From Candidatus Omnitrophota bacterium (GTDB lineage: Bacteria > Omnitrophota > Gorgyraeia > Gygaellales > Profunditerraquicolaceae): DNA of 6,287 nt. Below are positions 6,032-6,287 of the stretch, piece by piece. Location: the NCBI GenBank assembly GCA_028687525.1, contig JAQTZX010000090.1, positions 1-6,287 on the forward strand, in the 5' to 3' direction. The notes beneath the pieces are model-generated. The model was not told where the DNA came from and searched no databases. It saw only the letters and a list, made by a program, of their open reading frames with translations. The position numbers were made by a program, and so were the translations under genes. The number at the start of each line of letters is the position of its first letter. Position 1 is the stretch's first letter.

Positions 6032-6287
6032 TATGCCCCCTTTCGACGACGTGCCGCCCGCAATGCCTCCGGCAAAGTGAATTTATTTTCGTATAACGCT
6101 TTCCCGACAATGATCCCGTACAAACCCTTTTTTTTCAAAGGCAGCAGCAGAGAAATATCCGCCAATGAAGCTATGCCTCCTGTCGTGAAATTGGGATTGA
6201 CTGTAAATCTGGAACAATTCAAGTTCCAGTTACTGTAGCAAATGAACCTCAATTTAATATGAGTTATCAACACGATCTTATTATTGA
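6031..6287 (-). CDS. hisA: HisA C-terminal fragment (5' part missing or replaced)
   Basis: HisA isomerises ProFAR to PRFAR, the step just before HisF. The last ~51 codons are clearly HisA: TTGGIASLADI corresponds to the SGGxxSLEDI phosphate loop of the final barrel strands, followed by GLYGIIVGKALYENKFTLPEAL and a basic tail. HisA is normally about 240 residues, so roughly 190 are absent. The frame stays open to the right edge, but beyond about 6190 it reads LRFICYSNWNLNCSRF and similar, which does not match the expected HisA strand and helix, and the DNA becomes AT-rich. The true hisA sequence therefore probably stops near 6185-6195. The GTG at 6273 is an in-frame start codon but not a credible hisA start. 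The TAA stop overlaps the ATG of the lipoprotein gene. Placement next to hisF is a usual his operon order. The family is confident; the extent is not. Confidence 0.75.
   Translation of the reverse strand, partial: NNKIVLITHIKLRFICYSNWNLNCSRFTVNPNFTTGGIASLADISLLLPLKKKGLYGIIVGKALYENKFTLPEALRAARRRKGA
6190..6287 (+). other. AT-rich, apparently foreign terminal segment with a partial plus-strand reading frame
   Basis: Bases 6191-6287 contain 31 G or C in 97, much lower than the roughly even composition just to the left. Read on the plus strand from 6184 in codon steps, the segment is open to the edge and encodes protein-like text such as GTIQVPVTVANEPQFNMS, while the other two plus frames are stopped. 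The frame would run backwards out of hisA, so it cannot be a normal neighbouring gene with its own start here. I do not recognise the product. An assembly chimera or an insertion junction fits best. Confidence 0.45.

Noticed and set aside
6191..6273. Reading the GTG at 6273 as the genuine start of a short 80-residue protein containing the HisA tail
   Set aside because: The added N-terminal residues resemble no HisA strand, have no ribosome-binding site, and lie in the AT-rich segment whose sensible reading is on the other strand.
1..6287. tRNA or rRNA genes
   Set aside because: No cloverleaf-like sequence with a conserved T-arm or any rRNA signature was seen on either strand by eye.

Overview
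The window reads as a bacterial chromosomal or metagenomic contig carrying eight genes, all on the minus strand and tightly packed. In transcription order (right to left) they are: the 3' end of hisA, a small peptidoglycan-binding lipoprotein gene, hisF, hisI, trpE, rpsP, yajC, and a fused secDF that runs off the left edge. The host looks like a Gram-negative-type bacterium with near-balanced base composition. The gene mix, the fused SecDF and the coiled-coil plus peptidoglycan-binding lipoprotein would fit candidate phyla such as Omnitrophota, but that placement is inference from general resemblance and is not proven by the sequence.

Layout. Positions 6031-6287 hold a hisA fragment. Only the part left of about 6190 is recognisable as HisA; the last ~97 bases are AT-rich and look foreign. 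Positions 5582-6031 encode the lipoprotein, whose ATG shares one base with the hisA stop. Positions 4749-5525 are hisF, preceded by a 10-bp inverted repeat. Positions 4597-4748 are a 152-bp spacer full of GC-rich hairpins that resembles a REP/BIME-type element. Positions 4264-4596 are a stand-alone hisI. Positions 4197-4263 are a spacer with an 8-bp tandem repeat where the trpE ribosome-binding site should be. Positions 2664-4196 are trpE, 2353-2634 rpsP, 1934-2230 yajC, and 1-1886 the 5' 628 codons of secDF. No gene-free stretch exceeds 152 bases.

How the genes work together. HisA, HisF and HisI act at neighbouring steps of histidine synthesis. TrpE begins the tryptophan branch. RpsP is ribosomal protein bS16. 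YajC and SecDF are accessory subunits of the Sec translocon. The lipoprotein is probably an envelope protein. Short gaps, uniform orientation and the absence of any convincing internal terminator suggest a mixed amino-acid, translation and secretion transcription unit, possibly divided at the rpsP-yajC gap.

No new defence or mobile system is visible. The points most worth a second look are the abrupt break inside hisA, the hairpin cluster between hisF and hisI, the octamer repeat before trpE, the hairpin before hisF, the lipoprotein gene inside the his cluster, and the unusual setting of rpsP.
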